Assembly: GCA_022072405.1 (NCBI GenBank)
Contig: JAJVHX010000001.1
Coordinates: forward strand, 124,001-188,000
Reading direction: 5' to 3'
DNA from: Phycisphaerae bacterium
GTDB taxonomy: Bacteria; Planctomycetota; Phycisphaerae; UBA1845; CAIVHJ01
DNA length: 64,000 nt
Below the pieces are notes generated by a model. That model ran no database searches, was not told the DNA's origin, and saw only the letters and a list, made by a program, of their open reading frames with translations. Below are positions 63,140 through 64,000 of the stretch, one piece after another. The stretch's first letter is position 1. Each line of letters opens with the position of its first letter. The position numbers and the translations under genes were made by a program.

Positions 63140-63724
63140 TTATTTCTCCTCGGTCGTCGGAGCGTCCGCAGCGTTGGCTGGAGCGGCAACCGGCGTAGCG
63201 GCGACAATCACCTGGGCCGGTCGCAGCACCCGGTCACGCATGCGATAACCCTTGCGCAATTCCTGTAAGACGGTACCGGGCGGGGCGGTATCGCTCGACT
63301 GTTGCAGGAGTGCTTCGTGGCAATGCGGGTCGAAGGGTTGGCCCTGAGAGGGTACCGGTTCGACCTGCTGATCGCGCAGCATTTTGAGCAGCTTGTCATT
63401 AATCAATTGCACCGCCGGAATCGGGTCAATGACGGTTGATGCTTTACTGGCAGCCAGTAGCCGCTCCAGATCATCGAGGATATCCAGCAGATTCTTCGCC
63501 AGTCCGGCGTTGGCAAAACGAACCGCCAGTTGCTGTTCATCAGCAGTGCGGCGCTGGTAGTTGGCAAAATCCGCCTTGGCGCGCAGATATTTGTCCTTCC
63601 AATCGACTGCCTCCGAACTGCCGGCATGCGGAACGGCGGTTTCTGTTTCCAATTCCCCGGCGACATTCTCTTCCGGTGGGGAATTGCCATGATTGCTGTT
63701 GATGGTGGATTCTTCGTTACTCAT
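63140..63724 (-). CDS. grpE: Nucleotide exchange factor GrpE
   Basis: 194 residues. A disordered N-terminal tail and a long helix with W-K-D-K-Y-L-R-A-K-A-D-F-A-N-Y-Q-R-R-T are followed by the beta-rich DnaK-binding head (P-F-D-P-x-x-H-E-A-L...V-L-R-P-A-Q-V-I-V-A). It releases ADP from DnaK. The gene follows dnaJ and precedes fmdB, an order different from the common grpE-dnaK-dnaJ; dnaK is not visible. Confidence 0.96.
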   Translation of the reverse strand: MSNEESTINSNHGNSPPEENVAGELETETAVPHAGSSEAVDWKDKYLRAKADFANYQRRTADEQQLAVRFANAGLAKNLLDILDDLERLLAASKASTVIDPIPAVQLINDKLLKMLRDQQVEPVPSQGQPFDPHCHEALLQQSSDTAPPGTVLQELRKGYRMRDRVLRPAQVIVAATPVAAPANAADAPTTEEK

Positions 63725-63749
63725 AGTAATACAGTTTTATCAAAAAATG

Positions 63750-64000
63750 TTAACCTTCTTTACCTGACAGATATTCCATGAAACGTTCCAGGAAACTCCT
63801 GGATTCCGGTAGCACGCCGTCGCCCTCACTCTCGGCGAATTCGCGGAGTAATTTTTCCTGTCGGGCATCCAGTTTTTTGGGTATCTCGATTAACACTTGT
63901 ACCAGTTCGTCTCCTTTCTGGCCGCTGCGCAGATCGGGCAGCCCCAGACCCCGTAATCGGAACATCTGCCCGAATTGTGTGCCGCGCGGGATGACCAGCT
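63750..64000 (-). CDS. dnaJ: Chaperone protein DnaJ (5' part outside window)
   Basis: The last about 83 residues of the second beta domain and dimerisation tail: I-P-R-G-T-Q-F-G-Q-M-F-R-L-R-G-L-G-L-P-D-L, D-E-L-V-Q-V-L-I-E-I-P-K-K-L and a helical end (K-L-L-R-E-F-A-E-S). The J domain and zinc fingers lie beyond 64000. It heads the grpE-fmdB-yacG run. Confidence 0.93.
   Translation of the reverse strand, partial: LVIPRGTQFGQMFRLRGLGLPDLRSGQKGDELVQVLIEIPKKLDARQEKLLREFAESEGDGVLPESRSFLERFMEYLSGKEG

Overview
The window looks like a chromosomal segment of a Gram-negative planctomycete, most likely of the Phycisphaerae type. This is inference from gene content. The secreted protein at 58329 carries acidic calcium-binding motifs plus a dockerin-like pair, a combination common in that group. 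There are tiny secreted lipoprotein-like genes, Flp pilins, an eccC-like FtsK ATPase with WXG-like partners, and dispersed palindromic repeats of a kind I remember from planctomycete genomes. kdsA and an LpxL-like acyltransferase imply a Kdo-containing LPS. No rRNA gene is present to settle the taxonomy.

Layout. 1-8.8 kb: ffh (cut by the window edge), then membrane glycosyltransferase-like genes (two paralogs, a GT87 and a TMTC-like TPR protein) surrounding two Flp pilin genes. 9-24.3 kb: a sigma-54 activator, a HEAT-repeat envelope protein, a P1B metal ATPase, an FHA-GAF-PP2C phosphatase, a MazG-type pyrophosphohydrolase, a TPR-metallopeptidase, tilS, a class II aldolase and a Ser/Thr kinase. 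24.8-36.8 kb: tRNA-Gln, rpsA, the acyltransferase, kdsA, a VWA membrane protein, panC, lgt, a zinc-ribbon membrane protein and a PfkB sugar kinase. 36.9-39.2 kb: two different insertion sequences almost back to back, bounded by short palindromic elements. 39.3-45.5 kb: thpR, recA, a receiver-XRE regulator, nfo, a bPH2 protein, hpt and a CPBP protease gene interrupted by an in-frame TAG.

45.6-50.7 kb is the most distinctive operon: three small helical proteins, two of them WXG100-sized with a W-x-D turn, and a 1322-residue ATPase with two membrane segments, coiled coils and three FtsK/SpoIIIE-like modules. It is a candidate minimal type VII-like secretion or translocation system. It is followed by tRNA-Pro. 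Pieces of the 3' end of that tRNA recur at 60029-60054 and 60185-60197, bracketing a more A/T-rich 9 kb block. That block holds a DUF318-type permease with a lipoprotein, a divergent DUF58 / transglutaminase-like / MoxR operon, and a secreted dockerin protein. A shared 15-bp palindrome (TATTACA-N-TGTAATA) lies at the divergent promoter and upstream of the secreted gene, so the block may be an integrated island with its own regulon. The end of the window holds a 44-bp tandem repeat, a broken four-helix-bundle gene, a membrane protein and the dnaJ-grpE-fmdB-yacG cluster (dnaJ cut by the window edge).

Short repeats are a theme. An 89-bp element with 16-bp inverted ends and 8-bp target duplications (two intact copies, one damaged) is a clear MITE. 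A second family with a GCGGGCTAAAGCCCGC-type core occurs six times, once in frame inside a coding sequence.
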